DNA of 64,000 bases from Azadirachta indica. Taxonomy: Eukaryota > Streptophyta > Magnoliopsida > Sapindales > Meliaceae. The notes beneath the pieces are model-generated. The model searched no databases. It was not told where the DNA came from and was given only the letters and a program-made list of their open reading frames with translations. Below, piece after piece: positions 13,291 to 24,067 of the stretch. Position 1 is the first letter of the stretch. Every line of letters starts with the position of its first letter. The DNA lies in contig CM040441.1 of the NCBI GenBank assembly GCA_022749755.1, forward strand, positions 14,013,475 through 14,077,474, written 5' to 3'. Both the position numbers and the translations under genes were made by a program.

Positions 13291-14177
13291 ACAATATCTT
13301 TGAGATATTATTTTCCATAAATTCATATTAATCTTTAATTTATATATATATTTTTTCAGTGCTCAAGTCATTTCATAAATTGTGCGATGAGAAAGTAGGA
13401 AATGTAGAAAAGCCGCTCTTCTTTTAGTCTAATATAAAATTTTCCTTTTGGCGTATCATTCCTTTCTTTCCTTGCTCTATTAGCAATTTTACAGAGCATG
13501 AAGCTCCGATTTTTATTTTTTTTTTTTTCCTTTTTCAGAGTAACTCTCATTTCCCATTTATTGTTTATCATATATGTAATCTGGTGTATATTCTAAAAAC
13601 TTTTGCTGAAATAATTGAGATTTTCTTTTCCCACTAGACCGAGTAAGATGGCCCGTGAATTTTTTAAGTTTGTATTATAGCTCATTCTCTGTAGCATTGA
13701 GGTTTGAGTCTTTAGATGAGGCATAAAGTTGATTCAGATAGTTTTTCTTGCAAAACTATACCAACTTCAATCCATCTCTACGTAGTCTCTCAAGTTACAT
13801 GTTCTTGAAGTTCATTGACATTCTTAATCTTAAGTAACACGATATCATAGACAATGCAAAAACATGTAGCAAATTATCTGATTGAAGAACCAAACAAAGA
13901 TTTAACATGCCTCCAAATATTAATGAACATCAAATATAAACTTTAATTTTGAAATGCAACTATTTCTCTACTTTTAAGGGAATAATTTTGCTAAAAGTAA
14001 TTTTAAAAATATTTTGCCCCTTGTTCAAGATGATCCACCAAGCTCTTAGAATCAACCGTTAACGCATTCGCAAAATAGGCGGGGCCGAGGAAAAGGTGAG
14101 AAGAACAACGAATTAAAGAACAAATTAACCAAACACATCGATCCTGGACCTCAACGAGTCAGAATTCTTGAAGAATT
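13291..14177. other. Convergent 3' spacer between SUV3 and PPR gene
   Basis: This stretch should hold the 3' untranslated regions of the helicase gene (plus) and the PPR gene (minus), which converge. It is AT-rich with T-runs, and I see no conserved frame. The open frame of 67 codons at 13368-13571 on the minus strand is Lys-rich and looks spurious. Confidence 0.5.
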
Positions 14178-15817
14178 TTATAATCTTTCGTTCTCTTTGG
14201 CCTGCGCCATTAAGATCTCAATTTGTTCCTTTGCCTTTGCCAAGCTCTTCCGTTCGAGTTCTTCCACCAACATCTTGTATGTGCTATCCTTGGGAATCAT
14301 TCCTTTTGACACCATTTCTTCAAAGAAAGAGCAAGCCAGTTCAAGTTTGCCGCTCTTACACAGCCCACACACCAAAAGAGCATAAGTACCGACTTCTATA
14401 CTTACATCATTCTTAAGCATGTGGCTTAACAAAAATTTAAGCAACGTCATCCTCTTCTTACTGCAGGACACTTTCAATAATGGTGCATAAGTCTTAAGAT
14501 CAGGCTTGCACGAATCCTCCTCCATTTGTTGAAGCAATTTTAGTGCAGTCTCCTCTTGTGAACGTGCACAAGCAGAAGCAATCATGGTATTATAAGCCAT
14601 GACATCCCGCACAACTCCCTGATTTTTCATATCCTCGAATATCTCATTAGCATCCTTGAGCCTTCCAGCTTGACTCAAAATGAAAATCAATGAACTATAA
14701 AATGAAGTATCAGGTAAACAACCATTATTCTTCATCTTCTCATAAACCTTCAACGCTTCATTTATCTGCTTTGCTTTCCCTAATGCATGCATGAAAATAG
14801 TGTAAGTCACAACATTTGGTTTGCAGCCCTTCTCTTGCATCTCTTTCAAAATATCATCAACTTTGCAAAAATCCTTTTCGCGACAATAATGCTCAATGAA
14901 ACTAGTATAAGTGACAACATCTGGGCTAAACCCGTGTTTCTTCATCTCATCCAAAGTTTTCTGAGCATCCTCCAACTTCCTAGCTTTGCACCAACCATGT
15001 ATCAAAACATTAAAAGTCTGAGAACTCAAAGGTACACGACCCTTGAATTCAAGAAACACTTTATAAGCATGCTCAACACTCTTCTCTTTAGCCAATGCAT
15101 CCATTAATATGTGCATTGCCATTGCATCTTTTTTCACACCATACCTCTCTAAGTCTCTAAATGCTTCAACACATCATCGTACCTACCACCTCTTGCTAGC
15201 CTCCTCATCACCTTACTCATTGTAGTCAATGTAACATACTCATTATTTAACTCATACATTTCATTAATTAACTCCCACATAAGACTAAACTTCTTTGACT
15301 TTCCTAATATATCAACCATTGCGTTATATATTTCTGTTGTGTGCCTATAACCTGTTTGTGCCTTTGCCCAAGTGAAAAACCCAAAGGTTGGAATCCAGTC
15401 ATTGCTGAATCTCCTCAACATCTGCTCAGCCAAGCCGTTTGATACAGTGACGCTACACCCATCTAGAGCCCGAACAACTTTATCTGGTGATGGGTGCCGC
15501 TTCTTGAGGATTTCACTGATTTTATCAACATCAGTGTGTGGTTTCTCACCCAAAACGTGGCTGGAAATTCCACCTGGATCGAGACGTTTATGATTCTCAA
15601 CCCAACTGGCAAGTGAGGGGATGACAAAATTCTCTTCTGGGTTTTGGGTATCAAAGAATTTGAGCCAGTTGGGTAGCTCGGCTGACTCAGTTGTGTTGGG
15701 TGACTCATTCTTGGTGCAAACAAGATTGTATAATAAGTGACAGAAAGGATTGATTTTGGGCTCCTTCTGTGAAGGAGACTGTAATAACAGCGTCAAGATA
15801 CTATGCTTTGGGAGCAT
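14178..15817 (-). pseudogene. P-class PPR gene, one-base frameshift
   Basis: Organelle RNA-binding PPR protein of the P class, matching from memory the mitochondrial protein At3g22670. ATG is at 15817-15815. The first frame covers 222 codons (N-terminal targeting region, spacer and first repeats) and ends in a stop at 15149. The remaining repeats continue in a second frame from about 15170 to the TAA-type end at 14178 (tail rich in Lys/Glu). The switch falls at 15169-15173, where the plus strand reads TTCAACACATC. One extra A, making CAACAACATC, would restore a continuous frame of about 546 residues, near the family length of about 560. Repeats of 35 residues with the usual Y/F-N-x-x-I and D-x-x-T-Y patterns are clear. 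Either this allele is a recent pseudogene or the base is a sequencing error, since the rest of the gene shows no other decay. Confidence 0.85.
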
Positions 15818-16144
15818 TTTCTGTGACCTGAAACCAGGGCTAGAATGGTTTTGGTTGCTTCATTTAAACTAAAGGGACGAAGGTAAAAGAACCGAATTTT
15901 ATTTGAATTGACTCCGATTCATCTGGTTCCGTTTTCATCCGCACGATTAGGGCTTCAGTTTTATTTATTATTTCTTTTTTCCTTATGCTTTTAGTAAACA
16001 TTATTATTACTTTTTTTCAAGACAAATCACTATTTAACCACTCGGATATTGTTTAAGTAACTAAAGAAATTAACTCTTCATTGAGAAGTTAGTTCTTTGA
16101 CTCTTAACACGCTCCAACAGGAATATTTATGTGAGCAACCCGCA
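15818..16144. other. Upstream region of P-class PPR gene
   Basis: Presumed promoter and leader of the minus-strand PPR gene. I see no strong motif. AT content rises steeply towards the tandem repeats at 16145. Confidence 0.35.
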
Positions 16145-16494
16145 GGATTAAATATTATCCTGTGCATAGGTGAAAGATATTTGGATAATGCGAGAATGAA
16201 ACTCTATCAAAACCCAAAATAAATATCTAGTATAATACTAGTAACTTGAGGGTTACATATTATCTTCTGTGTAGTTGAGAATATTCAAGAGGATTAAATA
16301 TTATTTGCGTGTACGTGAAGATATTTAGTTAATGTTAGAATAACACTCTATCAAAACTCTCGATAAATATTTAATGTAATATTAATAGCTTGAGAGTTAA
16401 ATATTATCCCATGTATAGGTGAAGATATTTGAATAATGTTAAAATAAAATTTTATTAAAACTTCCGGTAGATATCTAATAGTAATAACTTGTAT
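16145..16494. repeat. Degenerate ~105-bp tandem repeats
   Basis: Three diverged copies start near 16145, 16291 and 16395, with a partial copy at 16251-16290. Each copy runs: GATTAAATATTAT, a GTG-rich block, GAAGATATTT, AATAATG, a CTCTATCAAAAC block, and ends in TAACTTGA or TAGCTTGAGA. Divergence between copies is high. This is either an old minisatellite or multimerised transposon debris. Confidence 0.65.
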
Positions 16495-16727
16495 ACTTAA
16501 TATTAAAAAAAAGACAAATTACTATTTAAATACAAATAAAGGACATTTAGACATATATTTTTTATAATTATTTAGTTCAATATTTTGACATTCATGTATT
16601 TAGATATATCAATTACCAAAATAATAATGTATTACCAATTTTCTTCGAAATTAAATTGAGTTCAAAAACAAAAAAAATATTTATAAAAACTCGGCAAGAT
16701 TTAGTGTTTAGTTAGTTAAACATAATT

Positions 16728-16736
16728 TAATGAAAA
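16728..16736. repeat. Left target-site duplication TAATGAAAA
   Basis: Nine bases directly before the left terminal inverted repeat, repeated exactly at 18585-18593 after the right end. Nine bases is the usual duplication length for Mutator-like elements. Confidence 0.8.
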
Positions 16737-18584
16737 GGGATATTAATATTTTTTCCCCTAACGTTTGGCTTAATAAGTAAATATTTCCTAATATTTGAGA
16801 AAAGACAAATGCTCCTGATATTTGGATAAATAGACAAATGCTATGAACTTTTATTTCGATTGGTTAGTTTATTATCGATTATGTCTCTTATCTTTTATAT
16901 AATAATATTTTGATATATATTTTATTTCAAGAAGACACTTTACTTCTTATTTTAATATTTTCCATAATATAATTTTTTTAAATATAATAATTTAGTATAT
17001 ATTTAATATTTTTTTTTCATAATATACTCAATACTAAATATATTTTTAATTTGTTATTTCAATAAAAAATTTAAAAAATAAAATATTATTAAAAAAATTT
17101 AAACAATGAGTTAAATTAAATTCATATTAAAATATTTTAAATTCATATTAAAATATTTTAAACTCATATTAAAATATTCATATCATTTTTTTTTTTTTTT
17201 CTATAATAAATTTGATATTTAATTGTTAAAAGAATTTTAAAATATATTTTAATATTTTATTCTTATATTAATATTTTTATTTAAAAGATTATATTAAATT
17301 TATTATATTTTCTTGAGAAAAATTATAAAAATATAAATAAAAAAGTTAAAAAAAAAAAAAAAGAAAAAATTTAATATCATTTATTAATAGAATTAGTAAT
17401 TAAATATATTTTATATTCTTCTTAACCAATATAATTTAATTTTAATTAAAAAAAAAAAAAAAAGAAGAAAAAATTTTTGATTATTTTTATTTGTAATATA
17501 TATAACATGTATTTATTGTTTATATTTTTATATATTTTTAAAAAAAAAAATATAATAAATCTAGCATAATTTTTTAAATAAATATATTACATGTAAAAAT
17601 AAAACGTTAAAAAATATTTCAATTAAATCTTTCAATAATTAAATATTTATTATTATAAAAATGAAAGTAAAAGATTAGAAATATTTTAACATATGAGCAT
17701 GATTTATCTCATTATTTAAATTTTTTTATTAAAATAAAAAATTAAAAAATTTATTTATTCTTGAATATATTGTGAAAAAATATTAAGAATATATGAAAAT
17801 ATAAATAAAAATAAAAACAATAAATACATGTTATATATATATTAGAAAATAAAAATAATCAAAAATTTTCTTCTTTTTTTAATTTTTTAATTAAAATTAA
17901 ATTATATTAATTAATAAGAATATAAAATATATTTAATTAATAATTCTATTAACAAATTATATTAAATTTTTTCTTTTTTTTTTTTTTTACTTTTTTATTT
18001 ATATTTTCATAATTTTTCTCAAGAAAATATAATAAATTTAATATAATCTTTTAAATAAAAATATTGATATAAGAATAAAATGTTAAAATATATTTTCAAA
18101 ATTTTTTTAACAATTAAATATCAAATTTATTGCAGAAAAAAGAAAAAAAAAAGGATATAAATATTTTAACATGAGTTTAAAATATTTTAATTGAGTTTAA
18201 TTGAACTCATTATTTAAATTTTTTTAATAATATTTTATTTTTTAAATTTTATATTAAAATCATAAATTAAAAATATATTTAGTCTTGAATATATTATAAA
18301 AAAAATTAAATATGCATTAAAGTGTTATATTTAAAAAAATTATATTATGAAAAATATTAACATAAGAAGTAAAGTATTTTATTGAAATAAAATATATATC
18401 AAAGTATTATTATATAAAAGATGAAGAATATAAATGATAATAAAGTAACCGATCAACTAACGAAATAAAAGTTAAAGGATATATGTTTATTTATTCAAAT
18501 ATTAGGAAATATTTGTCTTTTTTTAAATATTAAGAGATATTTGTCTATTAAACTAAACGTTAGGGGGGAAAATGTCAATATCCC
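16737..18584. mobile_element. Non-autonomous Mutator-like long-inverted-repeat element
   Basis: A 1848-bp AT-rich palindromic element. The left end starts GGGATATTAATATTTT and continues through CCCCTAACGTTTGG. The reverse complement of the right end starts GGGATATTGACATTTT and continues through CCCCTAACGTTTAG. The match continues inwards for about 800 bases on each side with small indels, including paired ACATGT-TTATTG blocks near 17505 and 17826. The 9-bp flanking duplication (TAATGAAAA) is perfect. There is no transposase or captured gene frame, so it depends on an element elsewhere. Its arms would pair over most of their length if transcribed. Superfamily is inferred from duplication length and long terminal repeats; another TIR superfamily is possible but less likely. 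Confidence 0.8.
17551..17785. repeat. Third copy of arm segment in element centre
   Basis: The centre of the inverted-repeat element is not unique. It resembles the right arm at about 18028-18305 in the same orientation, from TATAATAAAT at the start to TTGAATATATT at the end, with several indels. The matching left-arm segment lies inverted at about 17010-17310. The element thus carries three copies of this segment. Confidence 0.55.
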
Positions 18585-18593
18585 TAATGAAAA
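18585..18593. repeat. Right target-site duplication TAATGAAAA
   Basis: Exact copy of the nine bases at 16728-16736, directly after the right terminal repeat. Confidence 0.8.
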
Positions 18594-19694
18594 TTTTTAA
18601 AAATAAAAAAGATTGTACTTTTCAATCTCATAGAAGCGTCGAAGTACGCCAAAAAACTCTAGCCAATGGCATAAAAATAAAAATAAAAATAATATGCTTA
18701 AGGGTGATGGGTGGTGATGGGTTTAACCGCTGCTGCTTATTCAGTTCAGGTTGAAATTGAATAAAGTCTACGCTTTCGCTAACTAAGATGCAACTTTGTT
18801 CATCAAGAACGCCCTCAAGCTAGTAATTCAGCTAACCCTATTATCCCTCTCTTTCTTTCAATTTTAAGCCAACATAAATAAACATTCTTACTTGCATGCA
18901 ATATCCTAACGAAGCGCAGATCATATCACCAGTAAAAATTCTTCTCTTTCGAAGTAAGTCTTCGTCTTCTTCTTCTTTTTTTTTCTTTTTACTCTTTGCA
19001 TGCCAGTTAATCGCATTTTAATACAAGTATCGGATCACATTTATTGTCTCTCTGTTGGGTTTTGGTTTCCCCAAATTCCGATTTGATGTCACTGCATGTT
19101 CTGTTTATGCTGTTTGTTTCCCTGCTTATGTGATTCTTGTCAAATTTCCTGCCAAGAACGGTTCTGGGATAGCGTAATTTGATCATGTTCTGGCATTGTA
19201 TATATTATTGCAGTATGATGCATTTCTTGAATCATCAGCCAACTGGTTCTTTGTATTCCTTTGTCTAATGGAGAAAATGGATTATATGAGCATTGTGAAA
19301 CCTGCTTATTATAGACCCAAAGATGGTTCTGGAGTGGTCTGGTTCCTTGTTTGATATAATTGCCAAAACTGAACTTTAGGTTGAAGTACTTAAGTTTCAT
19401 TGCTGTTGCAGTTTGGGAAATTTATGGCTGTTTCTTGTGTATTCTTTTGCTTGCTTGGAAACCTGGAATTTAACAGAAATTAGTTTAATTTGATGTAGGT
19501 TTGGGAATGTGTGGAAATGCTGCAATGATATGCTGGTTTTGATTTATGTAGGAAGACGGTGTGATAGGACTGCAAAAGCATTCTCTGTTTGTAATATTTA
19601 GTTTGATATCATATTGTAGCTCAGGCTTATAATTTGATAGTTGCAGCTCGTCTCAGCTGCCATCTTATACTCTGTAGTCATAGACTGTTGCACC
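18594..19694 (+). other. RDM1 promoter, 5' leader and leader intron
   Basis: A CT-rich stretch at about 18,840-18,950 looks like a plant leader. A good donor (GTAAGTC) begins at 18954, and an acceptor (TTGCAG) ends at 19646, 48 bases before the RDM1 start codon. A leader intron of about 690 bases is therefore likely. The transcription start would fall between the element end (18584) and 18953, so the transposon lies within a few hundred bases of it. Exact borders need transcript data. Confidence 0.5.
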
Positions 19695-21196
19695 ATGAAG
19701 AGAGCAATGCCATGGAGTGAACCAGTTGATGTTATATCATCAGATGAATCTTCTTCCTCAGACTCAGATGTAGATGTTGACTATGGGCTTGATGGTCAAC
19801 AATCAAGCAATGACACCACAACTGATCAACCTACTGTAGAAATAACATCTGAAGGTATTCATATTGCAATTCCGGACCTTAATTTTGCATCTTCTGATGA
19901 ATGTTTTCTTAGTTTAGATCATTGAAAAGTCACTTAGCATATGGTTATGTTCTAATGAGCTCATAAGCCTAAACACCAAAATTTTTTATAGGATTGCCAC
20001 TAGAATGAAAACCTTTATAGGTCATGTAAAGATTAACCAATGTATCTCGTGTAACTTCTACCAAGATTTCTGAGTTCATTTAGGATTCCCTTTTCGAATA
20101 TTTACATGATAGCCTCCAAAATGTTTTCACACGAGCCCCTCCTAGAATCATTTTTGTACTTTTTAGTAGTTGTACAAGTAGGTGTCCACGAGTTTAAGTT
20201 GTCTGTTGGCATGGAACTTCATAAGAATGTGATCTCTTTTTTTTTTTTTTTTAATTAAAGGGTTTGGATATTGTATTGGTCTCATTATAATACAATGGTA
20301 GTGAGAATTATCAGCCCACAGTTTCGCTTGCTGATATTCTTTTTTAAGGAATGGCTAATTAGCAAATAAATTCTTACTCAACCATCTTGTTTTGAAATGT
20401 AATTTAGGAATTTTTTTACTTTATAGAATAGGCTGATGTCCTTGTGTCATCAATTATCATATACAGAGCATATGCTTTGATGCATAAGTTTACTAGCTGC
20501 CTAATTGAAGAGGTATATGAATTTAGAGTCATACAGAGTAGTTACCTAGTTGAAGAAAATTGTTGTTGGTTCATCAATCTTGTCAAAGTTCTTCTTACTT
20601 CTCTCAAGTTCCATGCTGGAATAGATCTTATGTGTAGTTTCTAATAAGCTAAAAGGTGTTGCCATTAACAAAGTTTACATAAGTTATACTGATAAGTTGT
20701 TTAATTTCATTCTTTATGCTTTAGGTTCAGTTCATTAATTTCTTGCTTTAGCGTAGAAATGCTGTCAGAGTTTCTTTAGATTTGGCATATTCTCTGAGGT
20801 TGCTGTTGTTAATATATTTTTCATGTAGATTTGTTGTTGAAAAGGGCAGAAATGTACCAGGAGTACATGAAGCAGCTTCCAATCCCCACTCAACGGGGTT
20901 CTATTGTTCCATTTACCTCATGGGTGGGATTAGGCAAATCCATTAAGCAATTATATAAGCAACCCTTGCACTACCTAACTAATATTCTCCTCAAGCAGTG
21001 GGACCAATTGAGGTTTGGAGCTGAGGATGAACATAGACCCCTGGATACAATAATCCATCCATGTAAAGCTGAAGCCACCATCTGGCTCATCGAAGAAGCC
21101 CACCGACTTACCTCATCTCATCATCATTTAGCAAAAATCTGGCTCTCAGATCCAATGTATCATGTGTTCATTGATTCTATTTTCCAGAATTCCTGA
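19695..21196 (+). CDS. RDM1: RDM1, RNA-directed DNA methylation 1 protein
   Basis: Small nuclear protein of RNA-directed DNA methylation. In Arabidopsis, RDM1 binds single-stranded methylated DNA, joins the DRD1 and DMS3 proteins in the DDR complex, and helps place RNA polymerase V and AGO4 on target loci. Two coding exons, 19695-19854 and 20829-21196, join in phase 1 to give 175 residues; the Arabidopsis protein has 163. The N-terminal third is acidic and Ser-rich, as in the family. The second exon holds the conserved domain, with [11 protein letters not shown], the block FTSWVGL, PLHYLTN and the C-terminal [10 protein letters not shown]. The start codon is the first Met after the inferred leader intron. 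The gene is head-to-head with the broken PPR gene, with the inverted-repeat element between them, and ends 336 bases from the convergent DYW-PPR gene. Confidence 0.93.
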
Positions 21197-21532
21197 ACAG
21201 CATCTGTATTCACTTGCCTGTGTTCTGACTGTCAGATTTTCTTTAATTTCTTAGATGTGGCTTGGACATGTACAATATCAATTTGAAATGAAACACATGC
21301 ATAAGCTTTTTATTTCTTTCAATAAATTGCTGTCTTTAGCATCTACTATTGCTCATAATATTGATTTGTTGATCTTATATCAACCAAGAATTTCATGGAT
21401 TAAAAGCCAAGAGTTGCAGCGTGTACTAATGTCACAGAGCTATATTGACATAAACATGGTAGTTGTGTAACTTGAAGTTATTTTGAAAGATACTCATAGG
21501 TGCAAGTCATAAATAAAAACCTTTTTTTTTAT

Positions 21533-24067
21533 TTACCAAAAATCACTACAAGAGCAGAACCCTTGTTTGAAAAAGTGGAATCTATTATTATCTCGAACAA
21601 CAATTTCTCGGTCATATATTTTTGAAACTAGTTTGGCAAATGAGTGGCAATCAGAGCACATTCGGAGATTTTTGACAACACGAATTGGCATCCTTTGACT
21701 TGTGCTGATTAACCCAAAAGCGAAAGCAAGTTTTTCACTGTGGTGAGTCAGCAAATACTCTTTCTCTTGCTCATCAACATCAAGTAGAACATTGGTAATA
21801 TCAGGAACATAGCCAGCATCTCTGAGTCTGCAGTTCATTTCGTGTAGCATCAATGAAATGTCATTCATTTCAGGGTGAGATTCATCACCAGAAGTGAACT
21901 CGTGGACCTTTCCGTTGACCTCTATAGAGCTTGATCCAGGCACTTTACGAACTCCTTTTTCCTTCATATGTAGCCTCACTCTGGCAACATTAGTCCATTT
22001 TCCAGCTGATGCATATATGTTCGATAGAAGCACATGAATCCCCGTCTTTTCGGGAGCCAGCTCTATCATTCTTTCAGCTGCATATGCTAACATATCAACA
22101 TTTTGGTGCTTACGGCAAGCAGCTAAGAGAGACCCCCAAATAACATCATTAGGCTCCATTGGCATGCTCTTTATGAGATATAGAGCTTCTCCTAGCAATC
22201 CAGCTCGCCCAAGCAAATCAACCATGCACCCATAATGAACAATCTGAGGTGAGATTTCATAGATTTCCTTCATGGACCTGAAAATGTGCCAGCCTTGTTC
22301 CACTAGCCCACTATGACTGCAGGCTGTTAACACTCCAACAAATACTATGCCATCTGGTTTTACCCCTTGTTGAAGCATCTTGTTAAAGAGCTCTACTGCT
22401 CGTTCACCATTTCCCTCCATAGCCATTGCTCCAATGGCTGCAGTCCAGGCGGACACATCTCTTTTCTCCATTCCGTTGAATACTTGCATTGCACTTTGAG
22501 GATCACCACACCTAGCAAACATGTCAACTAAGGCTGTCGCGAGCTGCATATCACAGTAAATTTCATTTTTTTCAGTGTAAGTGTAGATCCACTTAGCAAG
22601 GTCAAGAGCGCCAAGATACCCACAGGCGGATGCAACACCCACCATAGTCACCCTATCTGCTTTGATTCCCTCACTCTGCATCACCCTAAAGAGTTCCATT
22701 GCTTCCTGAAACATGTTCTCTTGCGTTAAAGCACCAAGCATAGTGTTCCAAGATACATGATCTCTCTCAGGCATCTCGCTGAAAACTTCCCGAGCTGAAT
22801 TGACATCCCCAATCTTAACTAATCCTGCAATCAATGAGTTCCATGAAACCACGGTCTTGTTTGACATGTAATTAAAGATTCTACTAGCCATTTCTTGTTT
22901 GCAACACTTCATGTACATGTCAATCATAGCATTACAAATGGCATCCCAACCTTCTAACCTGTTCCTCAAAACATAACCATGGCACCACTTTCCATAGAGA
23001 AGATCACCTAATTGTGCACTTGCTGAGATTGCAGATAACATAGAAACTCTATCAGGTCTTGGTCCATGCAATAGCATTTCATCCAATATTGCAAGTGCTT
23101 CTCTAGCCAGCCCCAGTCGGACGTAGTTTGACATGATTGTATTGCACAGAACCAAATTCCTATCATCACATTCATTAAAAAGCTGCTTTGCGGTATCAAC
23201 AGCACCGCATTTCATGTACATATCAACAAGTGCATTTACCATGAGAGTATTCACCTTCATTCCCAAATCACCGATATAAGCACACACCCTCTGACCCAAT
23301 CCAAGGTCTTGCAACTTCGCACAAGCAGAAATAACACAAACCATCGTGACAGAATTGGGTTTAGTACCTTCCTCTACCATCTTAAAAAACAAATCAACAG
23401 CCTCTTTGGGTAAATCCCTTCTAGCATAGGCACAAATCAAACTAGTCCATGATACGACATTTCTTTCAGGCATTTCCTCAAATACTTTTCTGCCATCAAC
23501 AATCTCTCCACATTCACCGTAAAAGTGTATCAAAGAATTCTCTACAAACACATCGTTTTCAAAACCCAGCTTGATAATTGCTCCGTGAAGCTGAATTCCC
23601 TCCCTATAAGCTGAACTCTTCGTGCACGCACTTAACACAAATGGGAACGTATACTTATCAGGCAAAATACCAAAGCCCACTAATTCAACATAAAGTAAAA
23701 TAGCTTCCACAGCGAGTCCAATACAAGAGTAACCTCTAATCAAAGAATTGTACATGAACAGAGTTCCAGTGGTTTCATTATCACTTTTGTAGAGATCAAA
23801 CGCTTTTTGTGCATAAGTCAAGCTTTCAAAAGTGCCCATTTGGGTACACGTTGAGATAACCTTGGAAATATAAGAATGGTTGTGATTTAGTCCTTGCTTT
23901 AATATCTGACCGTGTAGTTGCTTGAGTTCGTCTAAGCCTGTGCAGTTTTTGAAAGATACAAGTGGAGGAGAGTCTTTGGACATGGTTTTAGCGTCCTGTT
24001 GGTTGGTTAGAGGTGTGGATGTTGGGATTGCAAAGACAAGTGGAGATGGATTTAGAGTTGCAGCCAT
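21533..24067 (-). CDS. DYW-type PPR protein (organelle RNA editing class)
   Basis: Single-exon gene for 844 residues, ATG at 24067-24065 and stop at 21535-21533. It is a PLS-class PPR protein, built of P, L and S repeats and ending in E, E+ and DYW domains. The family binds one or more organelle transcripts and the DYW domain acts as a cytidine deaminase in C-to-U editing. Visible features are a Ser/Thr/Pro-rich N-terminus that fits plastid or mitochondrial import, many VVSWNSLI and ALVDMYMKCG type repeat segments, the PG box (PGSSSIEVNGK), the HSE motif with its catalytic Glu, the zinc motif CSDCH and the C-terminus CSDFW. The last residues are DFW, not DYW. From memory it corresponds to At3g22690, the neighbour of RDM1 in Arabidopsis. 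Its editing target cannot be read from the sequence. Confidence 0.93.
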   Translation of the reverse strand: MAATLNPSPLVFAIPTSTPLTNQQDAKTMSKDSPPLVSFKNCTGLDELKQLHGQILKQGLNHNHSYISKVISTCTQMGTFESLTYAQKAFDLYKSDNETTGTLFMYNSLIRGYSCIGLAVEAILLYVELVGFGILPDKYTFPFVLSACTKSSAYREGIQLHGAIIKLGFENDVFVENSLIHFYGECGEIVDGRKVFEEMPERNVVSWTSLICAYARRDLPKEAVDLFFKMVEEGTKPNSVTMVCVISACAKLQDLGLGQRVCAYIGDLGMKVNTLMVNALVDMYMKCGAVDTAKQLFNECDDRNLVLCNTIMSNYVRLGLAREALAILDEMLLHGPRPDRVSMLSAISASAQLGDLLYGKWCHGYVLRNRLEGWDAICNAMIDMYMKCCKQEMASRIFNYMSNKTVVSWNSLIAGLVKIGDVNSAREVFSEMPERDHVSWNTMLGALTQENMFQEAMELFRVMQSEGIKADRVTMVGVASACGYLGALDLAKWIYTYTEKNEIYCDMQLATALVDMFARCGDPQSAMQVFNGMEKRDVSAWTAAIGAMAMEGNGERAVELFNKMLQQGVKPDGIVFVGVLTACSHSGLVEQGWHIFRSMKEIYEISPQIVHYGCMVDLLGRAGLLGEALYLIKSMPMEPNDVIWGSLLAACRKHQNVDMLAYAAERMIELAPEKTGIHVLLSNIYASAGKWTNVARVRLHMKEKGVRKVPGSSSIEVNGKVHEFTSGDESHPEMNDISLMLHEMNCRLRDAGYVPDITNVLLDVDEQEKEYLLTHHSEKLAFAFGLISTSQRMPIRVVKNLRMCSDCHSFAKLVSKIYDREIVVRDNNRFHFFKQGFCSCSDFW

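Noticed and set aside
14178..15137. Short independent PPR gene starting at the Met at 15137
   Set aside because: The preceding residues in the same frame continue conserved PPR sequence up to the frameshift, so this is the second half of one broken gene.
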